64,000 bases of DNA from Candidatus Aquidulcis sp. (GTDB lineage Bacteria > Chloroflexota > Anaerolineae > UBA4142): the NCBI GenBank assembly GCA_020723345.1, contig DYJA01000001.1:55602-119601 (forward strand). Reading direction: 5' to 3'. The position numbers were made by a program, and so were the translations under genes. Positions 1-8,559 of the stretch are shown one piece after another. Below the pieces are notes generated by a model that saw only the letters and a program-made list of their open reading frames with translations, had not been told where the DNA came from and made no database searches. How positions within the stretch are numbered: the stretch's first letter is position 1; each line of letters starts with the position of its first letter.

Positions 1-491
1 TAATCCGGCTCGGCGTGGTGGAATGGATTTTCCGCGGCGAGTCCTTCGGCGTGCGCGGCTTGCAAGAGTTTGTCGTCGCCGCTGACGAAAATCAGAGTCA
101 GATTATTCGCCTTCAATGTAACACCAAGATGGTGCGCCATTGCGAGTTGAATGGCATCGTAGGCGCGCAGAACATGTCTCTGCGCCAGTTCGGCAGCGGA
201 GCGCAGTAGACGAGATGTCAACAATACGATCCGGTATTCTTCTTCGAGATGCGTGAGAAATAATTTGTACGCATCAATCGCATCTTGCTCGCTGATTTCT
301 TTTGTGTTTTTTGCTTTTCGGGTTAATGTGGAAGCCACTTCGACTCGCGCAATCTCGCCAACATGAAGCGTGTGCATCCTGGCTTTGTTTGTCGCGTCAC
401 GCGCAGCACACAATTGATCAATCCACGGGGTCCCAATTTCGGTGACGTATCGCTTGATGATTGCGCTGGAATCGAAGTAGTAGATGCCCAT
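1..491 (-). CDS. PIN-domain ribonuclease, VapC-like toxin (runs to window edge)
   Basis: Read from an ATG at 491 towards base 1, the frame stays open for 163 codons and reaches the window edge with the last two bases TA, so the stop is just outside or at the edge. The protein begins MGIYYFDSSAIIKRYV, the usual PIN start with a first acidic residue (D7). It later has a VGEIARVE segment, an RAYDAIQLA segment and a VSGDDKLLQAA segment, which match the acidic residues that bind metal in PIN nucleases. PIN proteins of this size usually cleave RNA as toxins. The start is 2 nt after the stop of the upstream small gene and an AGGTG ribosome binding site overlaps that stop, so the pair is probably translationally coupled. 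Function as a toxin is inference. Confidence 0.8.
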   Translation of the reverse strand, partial: MGIYYFDSSAIIKRYVTEIGTPWIDQLCAARDATNKARMHTLHVGEIARVEVASTLTRKAKNTKEISEQDAIDAYKLFLTHLEEEYRIVLLTSRLLRSAAELAQRHVLRAYDAIQLAMAHHLGVTLKANNLTLIFVSGDDKLLQAAHAEGLAAENPFHHAEPD

Positions 492-493
492 GA

Positions 494-841
494 TCACCTC
501 TCGCCACGATCTTGGATGATTGTCTCAGAGAAGGTTGGATTGAACGGGGTCGTTCTTAGTTTGTGAACAACTTGTTGCTTCCGCGCTTCCGGCAATGCGC
601 GCCATTCCGCTGCCATTGCCTTTTCCTCCGGCGTTAGTTCTGCCAGCAAACCTGCGCGGCGCAAAATTTCATCCGCCAATTCGTTTTCATTCTTTGCCCG
701 CGCCAATGGGAGCGCGGCTTTGCGCCTTTGCGCCGCCGCGCGTTGCTTGCCATTGCCGCGCCGTTCCAACCGCGCCACCTGCTTCTTGAGCGTTTCAATA
801 TCGCGCTGCATGCGTTTGAGATCGGCTGTCGTAATTGCCAT
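494..841 (-). CDS. Small coiled-coil protein, putative antitoxin partner of the PIN protein
   Basis: This 115-residue protein has a heptad-rich N-terminus (about residues 5-35, MAITTADLKRMQRDIETL then KKQVARLERR) that should form a coiled coil. A basic stretch and a ELTPEEKAMAAEWRALPEA segment follow. I do not recognise a named family. It lies directly upstream of the PIN gene with a 2-nt gap, the classic order for a toxin-antitoxin pair, so an antitoxin or regulatory role is inferred from position. It could instead be an unrelated small DNA-binding or structural protein. Confidence 0.65.
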   Translation of the reverse strand: MAITTADLKRMQRDIETLKKQVARLERRGNGKQRAAAQRRKAALPLARAKNENELADEILRRAGLLAELTPEEKAMAAEWRALPEARKQQVVHKLRTTPFNPTFSETIIQDRGER

Positions 842-875
842 GGGCTATCTCACTTTCGCGCGCTCCACGGATCCA

Positions 876-1733
876 TCACGCGCGCAATTCATTCACCGCG
901 CGCCGCGTCAGCACAACCGCCATCTCGCGGCGATACTCCGCGCTGCCGCGAAAATCGTCGCGCGGCATCAAGTCTTGCGATGCAAGTCGCGCGGCTTGAT
1001 CGATCAACGCGTCGTTCAGCGATTGCGCTTCCAGCATTTTTTCCGACGCGCCCGCGCGGATCGCGATGTCGCCAACGCCGCCCAACGCGATTCGTACGTC
1101 GCGCGCCACCTTGTCATTCTGAGCGGCGCGAAGAATCTCGATCCGCGCGGACGCGACGACGCAGACAATCGGCTTGTCGCTGGGCGTACGCGCGACCGTT
1201 TGCAGCGACGCGCGCGGGTTCGTCAGCGGCACGGCGATTTCGGTGACGAGCGCCATCACCGAGGTGACCTTGGTCATCAAGAGATGCTCGCGCATCGAGA
1301 GGAAATCGGCAAGCGCGACAGTGCGCGGCTCTTTGCGAACGACGGTCACGCGCGCGTCGAGCGCGAGCAGCGCAACCGCCAAAACGCCGTCGGGTTCCGC
1401 GATCAGCGTACCGGCACTCGTCGCTTGATTTCGCAAAATGCTCGCCGCGCTGCGATGCGCGGCTTGCGCGACGGCGCCGTTCGCGAGCGCGCGCAAAATC
1501 GGCGACTCGGCGATTCCGGCGAGTGGCGTCATCGCGCCGATAATCACCGCGCCGTCGCGTTCGCGGATGTACGCCAAGCCGAGCGCGCTCAGATCGACGA
1601 CCGCGCGCACGTCGTCGCGTTTGTTCGCGAGCAGTTGTGTTCCGCCCGCGAGTGCGATCGCGCCGGGTTGCTGCAAAAATTGTAGCGCATCCGCGAGCGT
1701 GGTCGGCTTGTGAATCTCGTTTAGGTTCAACAC
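876..1733 (-). CDS. FAD-binding subunit of a molybdopterin dehydrogenase (CoxM/XdhB-like)
   Basis: The 285-residue protein has the FAD-binding PCMH fold of CO dehydrogenase and xanthine dehydrogenase medium subunits. The N-terminal ALAGGTQLLANKRDD segment and the QATSAGTLIAEPDG segment correspond to the two FAD phosphate loops of the family, and IALGGVGDIAIRA is the conserved C-terminal CoxM segment. Such subunits pass electrons between a molybdopterin large subunit and a 2Fe-2S small subunit. Neither partner gene is in the window, so it is an orphan here. The start is GTG at 1733, 5 nt after the stop of the DUF4177-like gene. Residues IEILRAAQNDK (DNA 1111-1140) come from a palindromic repeat seen elsewhere in the window and appear to be inserted in frame. 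Confidence 0.85.
   Translation of the reverse strand: MLNLNEIHKPTTLADALQFLQQPGAIALAGGTQLLANKRDDVRAVVDLSALGLAYIRERDGAVIIGAMTPLAGIAESPILRALANGAVAQAAHRSAASILRNQATSAGTLIAEPDGVLAVALLALDARVTVVRKEPRTVALADFLSMREHLLMTKVTSVMALVTEIAVPLTNPRASLQTVARTPSDKPIVCVVASARIEILRAAQNDKVARDVRIALGGVGDIAIRAGASEKMLEAQSLNDALIDQAARLASQDLMPRDDFRGSAEYRREMAVVLTRRAVNELRA
1111..1140. repeat. Repeat fragment in frame inside the CoxM-like gene
   Basis: The stretch beginning TTGTCATTCTGAGCGGCGCG matches half of the TGTCATT-C/G-GAG palindromic family that recurs in this window (for example at 18881 and 21368). It is read in frame and encodes the residues RAAQND in a surface loop just before the IALGGVG motif. Confidence 0.7.
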
Positions 1734-1738
1734 TACCG

Positions 1739-2020
1739 TCAGTCGGTCGCGATTCTAGGACGCGGCTCGCTCTGGTTCTCCGGACGTTTCAAGATCCATT
1801 TGTAGACCGGTTTGCTCTCCAGCGCGTGCGTGTCGTCACGAACGGCGGAAACCGAAATGGTTTCCCAGCCATTCTTCCCCAATTCGTCAATGACTTGACG
1901 TCCGCTCGGGGCGTTCTGCTCTGATGATTTCTTGGCGTCTTCGTGGTCGCCTTCTTGAAAATAGAATACGCCTGTGTCATCAGGATATTGGAGGACGTAG
2001 CAATATTCCCATTTTGCCAT
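1739..2020 (-). CDS. DUF4177-like small protein
   Basis: The 93-residue protein starts MAKWEYCYVLQY and has VIDELGKNGWETISVSAV, the pattern of the DUF4177 family (aromatic strand, then a helix ending NELGxxGWE). The function of that family is unknown. A GAGAGGAG ribosome binding site precedes the ATG at 2020. It is followed after 5 nt by the CoxM-like gene, so the two may share a transcript. The similarity is by pattern only. Confidence 0.7.
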   Translation of the reverse strand: MAKWEYCYVLQYPDDTGVFYFQEGDHEDAKKSSEQNAPSGRQVIDELGKNGWETISVSAVRDDTHALESKPVYKWILKRPENQSEPRPRIATD

Positions 2021-2043
2021 GATGCGACTCCTCTCGCTTGGAT

Positions 2044-3039
2044 CTATTGCGCGAACGTATCTATCATCAATTTTACATCATTTCCGAGCGGATACAAAAT
2101 CGGGCAGGTGCAGCCGTTGTGACGATACTGCGCGACTTTGTGACGCACCTCCTCCGGTGTGCCACTCGCGGTAATGCGTTCGATTAATTCGTCCGGCACG
2201 AGTTCCATCGCGCGATGAATTTGCTCTTTCGTCGCGGGCCAGCCCAGAATGCTCTGGATTTTTTTGATTGTCTCTTCCGGCGTCTCGCTCGCTTTGGCGA
2301 TGTGCGGCTGCTGTGCGAGGTACTGCGTGATCAATTCCTTCGCCGCGTTGACCGCTTTCTTGTGATCGCGATCCACCGAGCAGACGACGAGTTGCGGACG
2401 ATCCAGCGCGTCGAGTTTGCGTCCGGCTTTTTTCGCGCCGATTTCCAAATGCTTGAGCGCGTTGATGTTGTACTCCGGCGGCACGCAATAATTCAGCACG
2501 ACGCCGTCCGCGATTTCGCCCGCGAGTTCCATCATTGCGTCGCCGGTCGCGCCGATGTACATCGGCACGTTGCGCGGCTCGCGGCGACCGTGCACCACGT
2601 CGAGTTCGATCCCGTCGACGTGATGAAATTCGCCGTGAAAGGTGACGCGTTGCATCGCGAGCAATTGCTTCATCACGGTGATCGTCTCGCGCATCGCGAG
2701 CAGCGGTTTCTTGCGCTCGATGCCGACGTTCTTGGCGAGCGGATCCCACCACGCGCCGATGCCGCAGATGACGCGATTCGGCGCGAGATCGTCGAGCGTG
2801 AGAAACGTCGCGGCGAGCAAGCCGATGTTGCGCGTCCAATTGTTGATCACGCCGCTGCCGACTTTCAATTTCGACGTGACCGCCGCGAACGCCGCCATCG
2901 GCACAATCGCATCGCGCACGAGCCGCGATTCGGCTTGCCACACCGCTTCAAAGCCGCGCGCCTCGGCGTACTTGACGTACTCCATCCCTTCGCGAATTTC
3001 GTGTTTGTCTTGCAGGTAAAGTGCGACGCGTTCAGTCAT
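2044..3039 (-). CDS. LLM-class F420-dependent oxidoreductase
   Basis: The 331-residue protein is a luciferase-like TIM barrel of the methylenetetrahydromethanopterin reductase (Mer) branch. Recognisable segments are the N-terminal [15 protein letters not shown], a [19 protein letters not shown] segment, [27 protein letters not shown] for the phosphate-binding region, and a C-terminal [15 protein letters not shown] typical of the family. These enzymes use F420 (some FMN) to oxidise or reduce diverse substrates, and the substrate cannot be told. I chose the ATG at 3039 because a GGAGGT ribosome binding site lies 5 nt upstream. The longer frame to 3213 reads through palindromic repeats and the end of the neighbouring transposase. 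Confidence 0.88.
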   Translation of the reverse strand: MTERVALYLQDKHEIREGMEYVKYAEARGFEAVWQAESRLVRDAIVPMAAFAAVTSKLKVGSGVINNWTRNIGLLAATFLTLDDLAPNRVICGIGAWWDPLAKNVGIERKKPLLAMRETITVMKQLLAMQRVTFHGEFHHVDGIELDVVHGRREPRNVPMYIGATGDAMMELAGEIADGVVLNYCVPPEYNINALKHLEIGAKKAGRKLDALDRPQLVVCSVDRDHKKAVNAAKELITQYLAQQPHIAKASETPEETIKKIQSILGWPATKEQIHRAMELVPDELIERITASGTPEEVRHKVAQYRHNGCTCPILYPLGNDVKLMIDTFAQ

Positions 3040-3064
3040 TGTTACCTCCAGTCGTTTACGGTTC

Positions 3065-3152
3065 GTAGTCGCGCCATTGATGGCGCGGAATACGGCGATA
3101 GTTCGTAGTCGCGCCATTGATGGCGCATCACGGCGATGAATCGCCTGACTAC
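3065..3152. repeat. REP element, truncated copy plus full 48-bp copy
   Basis: A full 48-bp element lies at 3105-3152. It starts GTAGTC and ends GACTAC (outer stem), and encloses two hairpins, GCGCCAT-TG-ATGGCGC and GGCGAT-GA-ATCGCC. A truncated copy (3065-3100) precedes it. An identical full copy in the same orientation lies on the other side of the transposase gene. Confidence 0.9.
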
Positions 3153-3163
3153 AAACTTTTAAT

Positions 3164-3754
3164 CTAATCCCAACCTTTTCCATAATCGCGCACAGGGTGG
3201 GTGCGCCACACATCGCGCAACCACTCTAATCCCAGGTGTTCCGCGTACCAATGCGCGCTTGAGCAATTCCAGTCCAGCGCTTTTTTGACATAGCCGTGTT
3301 TGATCGGGTTATAGTGAATGTAGTTAAGGGTCGTGTAATAATGTCGCTCGTCGCGGATCAAGCGGTCACTGAAACGATACCACACTTGCCTGCCCTCGAC
3401 ACTATCTCGGCGATTCAGTTCGCGCGCGGTGCGCGCGTGGGCGCGACGCAGTGGCTCACTGACAATCGCCAAAGGACTGCACTGCACAAGCAGATGATAG
3501 TGATTGGGCAAGATCACCCAACCAGCAAATGGAACATTGACCGCGCCAAGTTCCTTGAAGAGTTCTTCTAGCAACCATGCGCGGTCTTCTTCGGCGGTGA
3601 AATAGTGCTTGTGTTCATACGTCGCGGCGGTGATGAGGAACCATCCCTCTGCCGCGTACAAATGCGGCGGCGAGTGCAAGGGATAACCATTCAAACGCCG
3701 TTGACGCAGAACCTCTTCTTTTTGCTCGGCGGTGAGTTTACGGTACTCGTACAT
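3164..3754 (-). CDS. REP-associated tyrosine transposase (RAYT, Y1_Tnp family)
   Basis: The 196-residue protein is a Y1/HUH-type transposase of the RAYT group. The HUH metal motif is PNHYHLLVQ, and the catalytic tyrosine region is [20 protein letters not shown]. RAYTs mobilise or maintain REP-type palindromes as single-stranded DNA. Here 48-bp palindromic repeats sit on both sides of the gene (3105-3152 and 3776-3823), which supports the family and names its likely substrate. The start is taken at the ATG at 3754 (MYEYRKLT). The longer frame to 3802 runs into the upstream repeat, which would encode [11 protein letters not shown]. Confidence 0.9.
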   Translation of the reverse strand: MYEYRKLTAEQKEEVLRQRRLNGYPLHSPPHLYAAEGWFLITAATYEHKHYFTAEEDRAWLLEELFKELGAVNVPFAGWVILPNHYHLLVQCSPLAIVSEPLRRAHARTARELNRRDSVEGRQVWYRFSDRLIRDERHYYTTLNYIHYNPIKHGYVKKALDWNCSSAHWYAEHLGLEWLRDVWRTHPVRDYGKGWD

Positions 3755-3775
3755 AGTTGGTAACACGGTTGGTTG

Positions 3776-3823
3776 GTAGTCGCGCCATTGATGGCGCATC
3801 ACGGCGATGAATCGCCTGACTAC
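3776..3823. repeat. REP element flanking the RAYT gene
   Basis: This 48-bp element is identical in sequence and orientation to the one at 3105-3152, with the same outer GTAGTC/GACTAC stem and two inner hairpins. It lies between the transposase start and the end of the mod gene. Confidence 0.9.
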
Positions 3824-3829
3824 GAACTC

Positions 3830-5755
3830 TCATACTTGTTTCGTCACCAGGACTTCTTCGCCGAGCATATCCACGATTTTCACCGCGACGGTTGTCGCGC
3901 CGTCAGGCGCGGCAAGCTCGTACTCGCCTGCGACGAGATCGTTTTTCTTTTCGGGCACGTCCGAGAGCGCGATGTTGAATGCCTTGCCATCGTAGGATGA
4001 ATCAATCATCACCGTATCCACCATCGCGCGCCAATCGTCAATGTGCGGCGTAAGAATGCCTGCCTGCTCTTTCAATCGCTCGACAATCGTCGGCGAGACA
4101 AAATCGCGAATCTTGATTTTGATTTGCCCATCCGCGCGCTGAATGTCCGCTTTTGCCGTCACGGGCTGATGCGCAAAGAATTTGCCGTACCTGGGATCGG
4201 TGCGGAGTTCGATGATTTCGATTTTGTTCGGAAAATCTTTTTGCCTGCGATAACGATTCCAGTCTGCGAGCCAACCATCCACCGCGAGTTCTTTGCCAAG
4301 ACAGACGACGGTAATATCGCGTTCTTCATCGGGACGCGCGGCGAGTTCGTTCTTGATTTGTTCGAGGTCGAGCGGCGTGAGCGGATGATTGAACGGGACG
4401 ATTTTGACGAGCCGCTTGCCCAGTTCGCCGTCAAAGAATGTGTCGCTCTTGGTGCGCTTGATGCCGATGTGCTCGCACGCCAGGTTGACCGCTTCGTTGT
4501 GCTGAATCTGCAAGTCGTAATCGTTGACGCGATAAATGGAAAACGCGAGTTGCGCGGGGCGCGGTTCCTCATCTTTGTCCATTTCGGGCAATTTTTTGTT
4601 GGCGGCAGTCTTTTTCTCCGCCTCGCTCTGCTCGAGCATAATTGTCTGCAAACGCTTGCTCGTCGTTTGGATTGCGCCCTTGTTGATGTCACACCCAATC
4701 CACCGCCGTCCCAATTTTTGCGCGACGGCGGCGGTGGTGCCAGAGCCGATGAAGCAATCGAGGACGAGGTCGCCTGGGTTTGATGATGCGCGAATGATGC
4801 GCTCCAAAAGTCCTTCGGGCTTCTGGGTTGGATAATCGGTTAATTCCTTCGCGAAACTCACCACTTGCAGCGAAGTTACGCCTTCTTGAGGAAATACGCC
4901 CCATACATCTTCAATCGGCAAACCTTTTCCTGAAGGTCGCCCACCCCAACGTTCATAGTCAGGCGGATAGGGCACGTATGTTTTGTTAAAGGTAAGTTGG
5001 CTTTTATCTCTTGCGTAAAAAAGAAGTGTTTCGTGATTTCTAATCCAGTTGTCTGGCGTAGATTTGTATCCCGATACCCATCCGATTCTCCAAATGATTT
5101 CACGCACATATGACTGTTCTCCGAATACCTCGTCCATCACGACCTTTATCGGATGCGCTCGACGCCAATCCATATGAACATAGATGCTCCCGTCCTCCGC
5201 CAACAACTCTTTCAGCAACAACAACCGCTCATACATAAACTGCAAGTAATTATCGTTTGCCCAAATGTCGGTGTATTGAATTTGCTCGCCCAGCGTGTAG
5301 GTTTCGCCGTCGAGTTTCGCCGCGCCCGTAACGCCGCGCAGTTGCACTTTACGCACATAGTCCGCGCCTGAATCGAACGGCGGGTCAATGTAAATCAAAT
5401 TCACCTTGCCGCGATAGCCGTTCGCCAAGAGATACGCCAGCACGTCTTTGTTGTCGCCGTGGAAGAGCAAGCCCTCACCCCCACCCCTATCCCCTCCCCC
5501 GTTAGACAGGGGAGGGGCAAAGCGCTCGACGAGTTGCGCGGGGAACGCGGTCACTTGATGCAAGGGACGTTTGCCGACCCACGTGAGCATCGGGCGTCCC
5601 TTTGCCGCGTTGATTTTTACCGTTTGCTTTTCGGGCGTGTAGGTGGCTTGCGCTTCTGCTATCTTGCGCGACTGACGCGGCGCGCGCCTTAACGCTTTCG
5701 CGGTTTTCGCGACCTTTCGCGGCTTTCGTGTTCCTGGTTTTTTCGCCACCGTCAT
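3830..5755 (-). CDS. Type III-like DNA methyltransferase, modification subunit (Mod)
   Basis: The 641-residue protein is a beta-class amino-methyltransferase. The catalytic DPPF is at residues 124-127 (LIYIDPPFDSGADY). The SAM-binding motif follows later (VLDCFIGSGTTAAVAQKLG, near residue 335), and this order defines the beta class used by type III Mod subunits. It would methylate adenine in the recognition site and guide the Res subunit. The start overlaps the stop of res by 4 nt (ATGA), so the two are coupled. Residues around 82-96 (PLSNGGGDRGGGEG) are encoded by a palindromic repeat at 5472-5518 that seems to be an in-frame insertion ahead of the catalytic motif. Confidence 0.9.
   Translation of the reverse strand: MTVAKKPGTRKPRKVAKTAKALRRAPRQSRKIAEAQATYTPEKQTVKINAAKGRPMLTWVGKRPLHQVTAFPAQLVERFAPPLSNGGGDRGGGEGLLFHGDNKDVLAYLLANGYRGKVNLIYIDPPFDSGADYVRKVQLRGVTGAAKLDGETYTLGEQIQYTDIWANDNYLQFMYERLLLLKELLAEDGSIYVHMDWRRAHPIKVVMDEVFGEQSYVREIIWRIGWVSGYKSTPDNWIRNHETLLFYARDKSQLTFNKTYVPYPPDYERWGGRPSGKGLPIEDVWGVFPQEGVTSLQVVSFAKELTDYPTQKPEGLLERIIRASSNPGDLVLDCFIGSGTTAAVAQKLGRRWIGCDINKGAIQTTSKRLQTIMLEQSEAEKKTAANKKLPEMDKDEEPRPAQLAFSIYRVNDYDLQIQHNEAVNLACEHIGIKRTKSDTFFDGELGKRLVKIVPFNHPLTPLDLEQIKNELAARPDEERDITVVCLGKELAVDGWLADWNRYRRQKDFPNKIEIIELRTDPRYGKFFAHQPVTAKADIQRADGQIKIKIRDFVSPTIVERLKEQAGILTPHIDDWRAMVDTVMIDSSYDGKAFNIALSDVPEKKNDLVAGEYELAAPDGATTVAVKIVDMLGEEVLVTKQV
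5472..5518. repeat. C-rich palindromic repeat in frame inside mod
   Basis: The stretch CCCTCACCCCCACCCC continues to CCCCTCCCCC, a short loop, and GGGGAGGGG, making a C-rich/G-rich inverted repeat. It is read in frame and gives a Gly-rich loop (GGGDRGGGEG) in the Mod protein. Its skewed composition is unlike the flanking codons. Confidence 0.65.
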
Positions 5756-8382
5756 CGCTCCTCGATGAATTCGCGTGCTGTTTTCATTTGTTCGTAATCT
5801 ACGGCATCACGCGCAAAGATGATTTGATACTTGAGCCGCTTGGGGTCGAGCCGTTCCCATTTCTTGAGCGCAATCGCTTTGCGCCCCTCGACGGTGATTG
5901 CCGTCTCACCGCGCGCGTCGCGTTTCAAATCTTCTTCGGTCGCGGCTTGGAACTGCGCGCTTTTGATTTCCACAATCAAGCATTTCCCATCTTTGCGGCG
6001 AATCACAAAGTCAGGCGTGTAATCGTGCCATTTGCCGTCTTCGCCCTTGTATTCGACGCGAAAATCGGTTTTTCGCGCGTCGGTCAGCGCGCCTGTAAAG
6101 TAAATGTCCTCGACCTCGTCGCGATGCAAATTGAGTTGAATCAAAACTTGCTCAAAGAAATTCATTTCGGGATTCGAGTCAAAGTTGTACGGGACATAGT
6201 GAAAACCGAAATCGCCCGCGCGTGCTTGCCATTCCTCATAGCGCGCCAGCAAATGTTCTTTGCTGATGGGATAGGAAATCTCGGCGGTGTAGGTTTCCGT
6301 CGCGGCGTCATACTCGAATCCATCGGGCTTGACAAGCGCGAGCGCGATCTCGCGTTCCTCTTCGCGCACCTCGTAATTGCGCGTTTGCTCTTCGATTTGC
6401 CGCGCCAGGTCGGCGAGATGCGCGCGCGGCATTTCGTGTGTGCCTGCGTAGATGCGGCGCAATTCGTCCAGCACCGCCCACAGGTCAACGCGATAAATCG
6501 CCGCGAGTTCGACCGCCGCCGAATACAGGTCAGTTGTCTTGGGCGTCGTCGCAACGTAAACCGTATCCGTCGCCTCGCGCAAAACATTTTTTGAGGCGCG
6601 TTGCTCGTCCAACGTCAGCGTCGTGATTTCCAAATTCGATTCGATGGGCGTCGTCGGCATTGTAAATTCAAAACTCTGCTCTCGATTTTCTTTTCGCACG
6701 ACGGTGCGAATCAACTGCTTGACGACGAGCGGCGGGATATTCAATTTTCGCAAGCGAATCGTTTCGGAACGGCTCTTGCTCGCCGCGCGCGTCAACTCTT
6801 CGAGCGTCTCGCCATAGTTCTCGCGCAACTCGCGGTCAAGCACGTTGCGATTGTCGCTCGAAAGATAAATGCGCGCGGAAACATTGTTGCCAGGCACCTG
6901 GCGCAAACAACGCGACGCGGCTTGCAGGACAAAATTGTTGCTGCTCTTGAGTTTGCGCGCGAGCGCGCAGGCGAACAGCGTGGGCACGTCCCACCCTTCG
7001 ACGCCGCGATCTACCAACAGCGCGATGCGATGCGGCGATGCTGTGGTTTTGAACCGGTCAAAGTCGGCTTTGTTGTCGTTCTTGGTGTGATGCTCCAAAA
7101 TGAGCGTCGGCGACAAGCCGAGCGCGACGAGTTGCGCGTCAATCGCGGGACGCAGTGCGGCAACGTCGCCGGTCTGGGGAAAATACATCGCGAGTTTCGC
7201 GGGCGTGCCGTCGGGCAACGTCACATCGCCATAATCTTTGAAAAAATCTTGTACGACGTGCGCGACATACGCTTCGATATTGTCCTCGAATTCATACGAG
7301 CGAATATTTTCCTTGACCTCTTTGAGAATGTGATCGCGAATGCCTTCCGAAAGTCCGTACCAGATCACCACATCGCGAAGCGGTTGCCGCTGAAAGTAGG
7401 GCGTGCCCGTGGTGTTGATGACACAAACGACATTCGTATTTGCCGCGAGATAATCCACTGTCTTGCGAACTTTTTTGAGTTCGGTATCGAGCGACTGTCC
7501 GTACGTGTGATGCGCTTCATCGGAGAAAACGGCGAGATGCGGCAAACTCGCAATCGCTTGCAGACGCAAGTTCGCGACTTCTTCGCGCGCCTCGTCCGCG
7601 CGCTCTGGCGCAAAGAGCGGTCCCAAATCGGCTTTGCGGATGTTTTCTTTTTGAATCCGAATCTTTTCCGTATTCGTGACGATGACGTTGAACAAACTCT
7701 GGCGAATGACGGGAATGTCTTTTTCGCCATCGCGCGTGAACGTGAGTTTGACCGACGCGGCGAATCGTTTGAACAGACGCGGCGGCAGGATGCGGTCGTA
7801 GCGCGTTTCGGCGAGTTGCCGCAGCGATTCGATAATCGTTTTGCCTGGCGCAAAGACGAGCGCGTTCTGCACAAAATTCGCGTCGGGACGCTTTGCGTCG
7901 AACGCCATCGCGAACTCGGTGGCGAAAATCGCGCCAATCAAAATCGTTTTGCCCGCGCCCATTGCCAGCGCGAGAATGTAACTCGGATAAGCGAGTGTCA
8001 GCGTTTCGCGCAATGCTTCAAGTCTGAACTCGCGCGCAAAATCGTCGTCGGTCTTGACGTTATCCCAGAGGTTTTGAAAGTTGTATTTGCTTTTCTTGAA
8101 CGCTTCATCAGGAATTCCAAACGCCTTCAAAAGCGCGTCGGGGTCATCCTGGGGAGAAAAATATTTTTGATAGAGGTCGAAGATGTGCGGCGTCTTCTCG
8201 ACAAGCCGAAGATACCAATACGTTTCCAGCGCGCGCAGTTGCGGCGCGCGCAAGCGAAAACCGTCGCCTTCGGGATTCGCCGCGTACTCGAGAATTTCCG
8301 CGATGACGGGATATTCGGCGTGCGCGTAATTTTGTTTGCGCCACGCGTCAACGCGCGCGGCAAGTTGCTCGTAGAGATGCAT
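5752..8382 (-). CDS. Type III-like restriction subunit (Res), DEAD/DEAH helicase-nuclease
   Basis: The 876-residue protein has a superfamily 2 helicase core: Walker A AMGAGKTILIGA (about residue 140), Walker B-type VFSDEAHHTYG (about 287) and motif III INTTGTPYF. A helicase C-terminal part has VDRGVEGWDVPTLFACALA and QAASRCLRQVPG. Near the C-terminus (about residues 785-805) PDFVIRRKDGKCLIVEIKSA is a PD-(D/E)xK nuclease motif. Together these match type III Res, which translocates or diffuses on DNA and cuts with Mod. The ATG at 8382 (MHLYEQLAARVDAWRK) is chosen because the longer frame to 8559 reads through a REP copy. It overlaps mod by 4 nt. Confidence 0.9.
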   Translation of the reverse strand: MHLYEQLAARVDAWRKQNYAHAEYPVIAEILEYAANPEGDGFRLRAPQLRALETYWYLRLVEKTPHIFDLYQKYFSPQDDPDALLKAFGIPDEAFKKSKYNFQNLWDNVKTDDDFAREFRLEALRETLTLAYPSYILALAMGAGKTILIGAIFATEFAMAFDAKRPDANFVQNALVFAPGKTIIESLRQLAETRYDRILPPRLFKRFAASVKLTFTRDGEKDIPVIRQSLFNVIVTNTEKIRIQKENIRKADLGPLFAPERADEAREEVANLRLQAIASLPHLAVFSDEAHHTYGQSLDTELKKVRKTVDYLAANTNVVCVINTTGTPYFQRQPLRDVVIWYGLSEGIRDHILKEVKENIRSYEFEDNIEAYVAHVVQDFFKDYGDVTLPDGTPAKLAMYFPQTGDVAALRPAIDAQLVALGLSPTLILEHHTKNDNKADFDRFKTTASPHRIALLVDRGVEGWDVPTLFACALARKLKSSNNFVLQAASRCLRQVPGNNVSARIYLSSDNRNVLDRELRENYGETLEELTRAASKSRSETIRLRKLNIPPLVVKQLIRTVVRKENREQSFEFTMPTTPIESNLEITTLTLDEQRASKNVLREATDTVYVATTPKTTDLYSAAVELAAIYRVDLWAVLDELRRIYAGTHEMPRAHLADLARQIEEQTRNYEVREEEREIALALVKPDGFEYDAATETYTAEISYPISKEHLLARYEEWQARAGDFGFHYVPYNFDSNPEMNFFEQVLIQLNLHRDEVEDIYFTGALTDARKTDFRVEYKGEDGKWHDYTPDFVIRRKDGKCLIVEIKSAQFQAATEEDLKRDARGETAITVEGRKAIALKKWERLDPKRLKYQIIFARDAVDYEQMKTAREFIEER

Positions 8383-8445
8383 TGGTGTTATTCCGCAGAA
8401 GCTTGTTCGTAGTATGCGTTTCAGCGCAAGGGACGGCACGGGTTC

Positions 8446-8493
8446 GTAGTCGCGCCATAAATGGCGCACGAACGGCGATAAATCGCCCACTAC
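8446..8493. repeat. Third copy of the 48-bp REP element
   Basis: This copy keeps the GTAGTC start, ends CACTAC, and has the two hairpins with AA loops instead of TG and GA (GCGCCAT-AA-ATGGCGC and GGCGAT-AA-ATCGCC). Compensating changes keep both stems intact. It lies in the 177-bp gap between asnS and res. Confidence 0.88.
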
Positions 8494-8559
8494 GAACAAG
8501 TATGTGTTCTCAGAATGACAACCTGTGATGGATTGTGACTGGCTACTGTTGACTGACAA

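Noticed and set aside
3040-3213. N-terminal extension of the luciferase-like oxidoreductase
   Set aside because: It reads through two REP copies and the end of the transposase gene. A GGAGGT site marks the ATG at 3039.
6601-8412. Long plus-strand open frame opposite res
   Set aside because: It is a mirror of the Res gene caused by GC-rich codon use. Its translation is Arg/Val-rich with no family motif, while the minus strand shows helicase and nuclease motifs throughout.
8383-8559. N-terminal extension of Res
   Set aside because: The extra residues are the translation of a REP element, and the ATG at 8382 begins the conserved protein.
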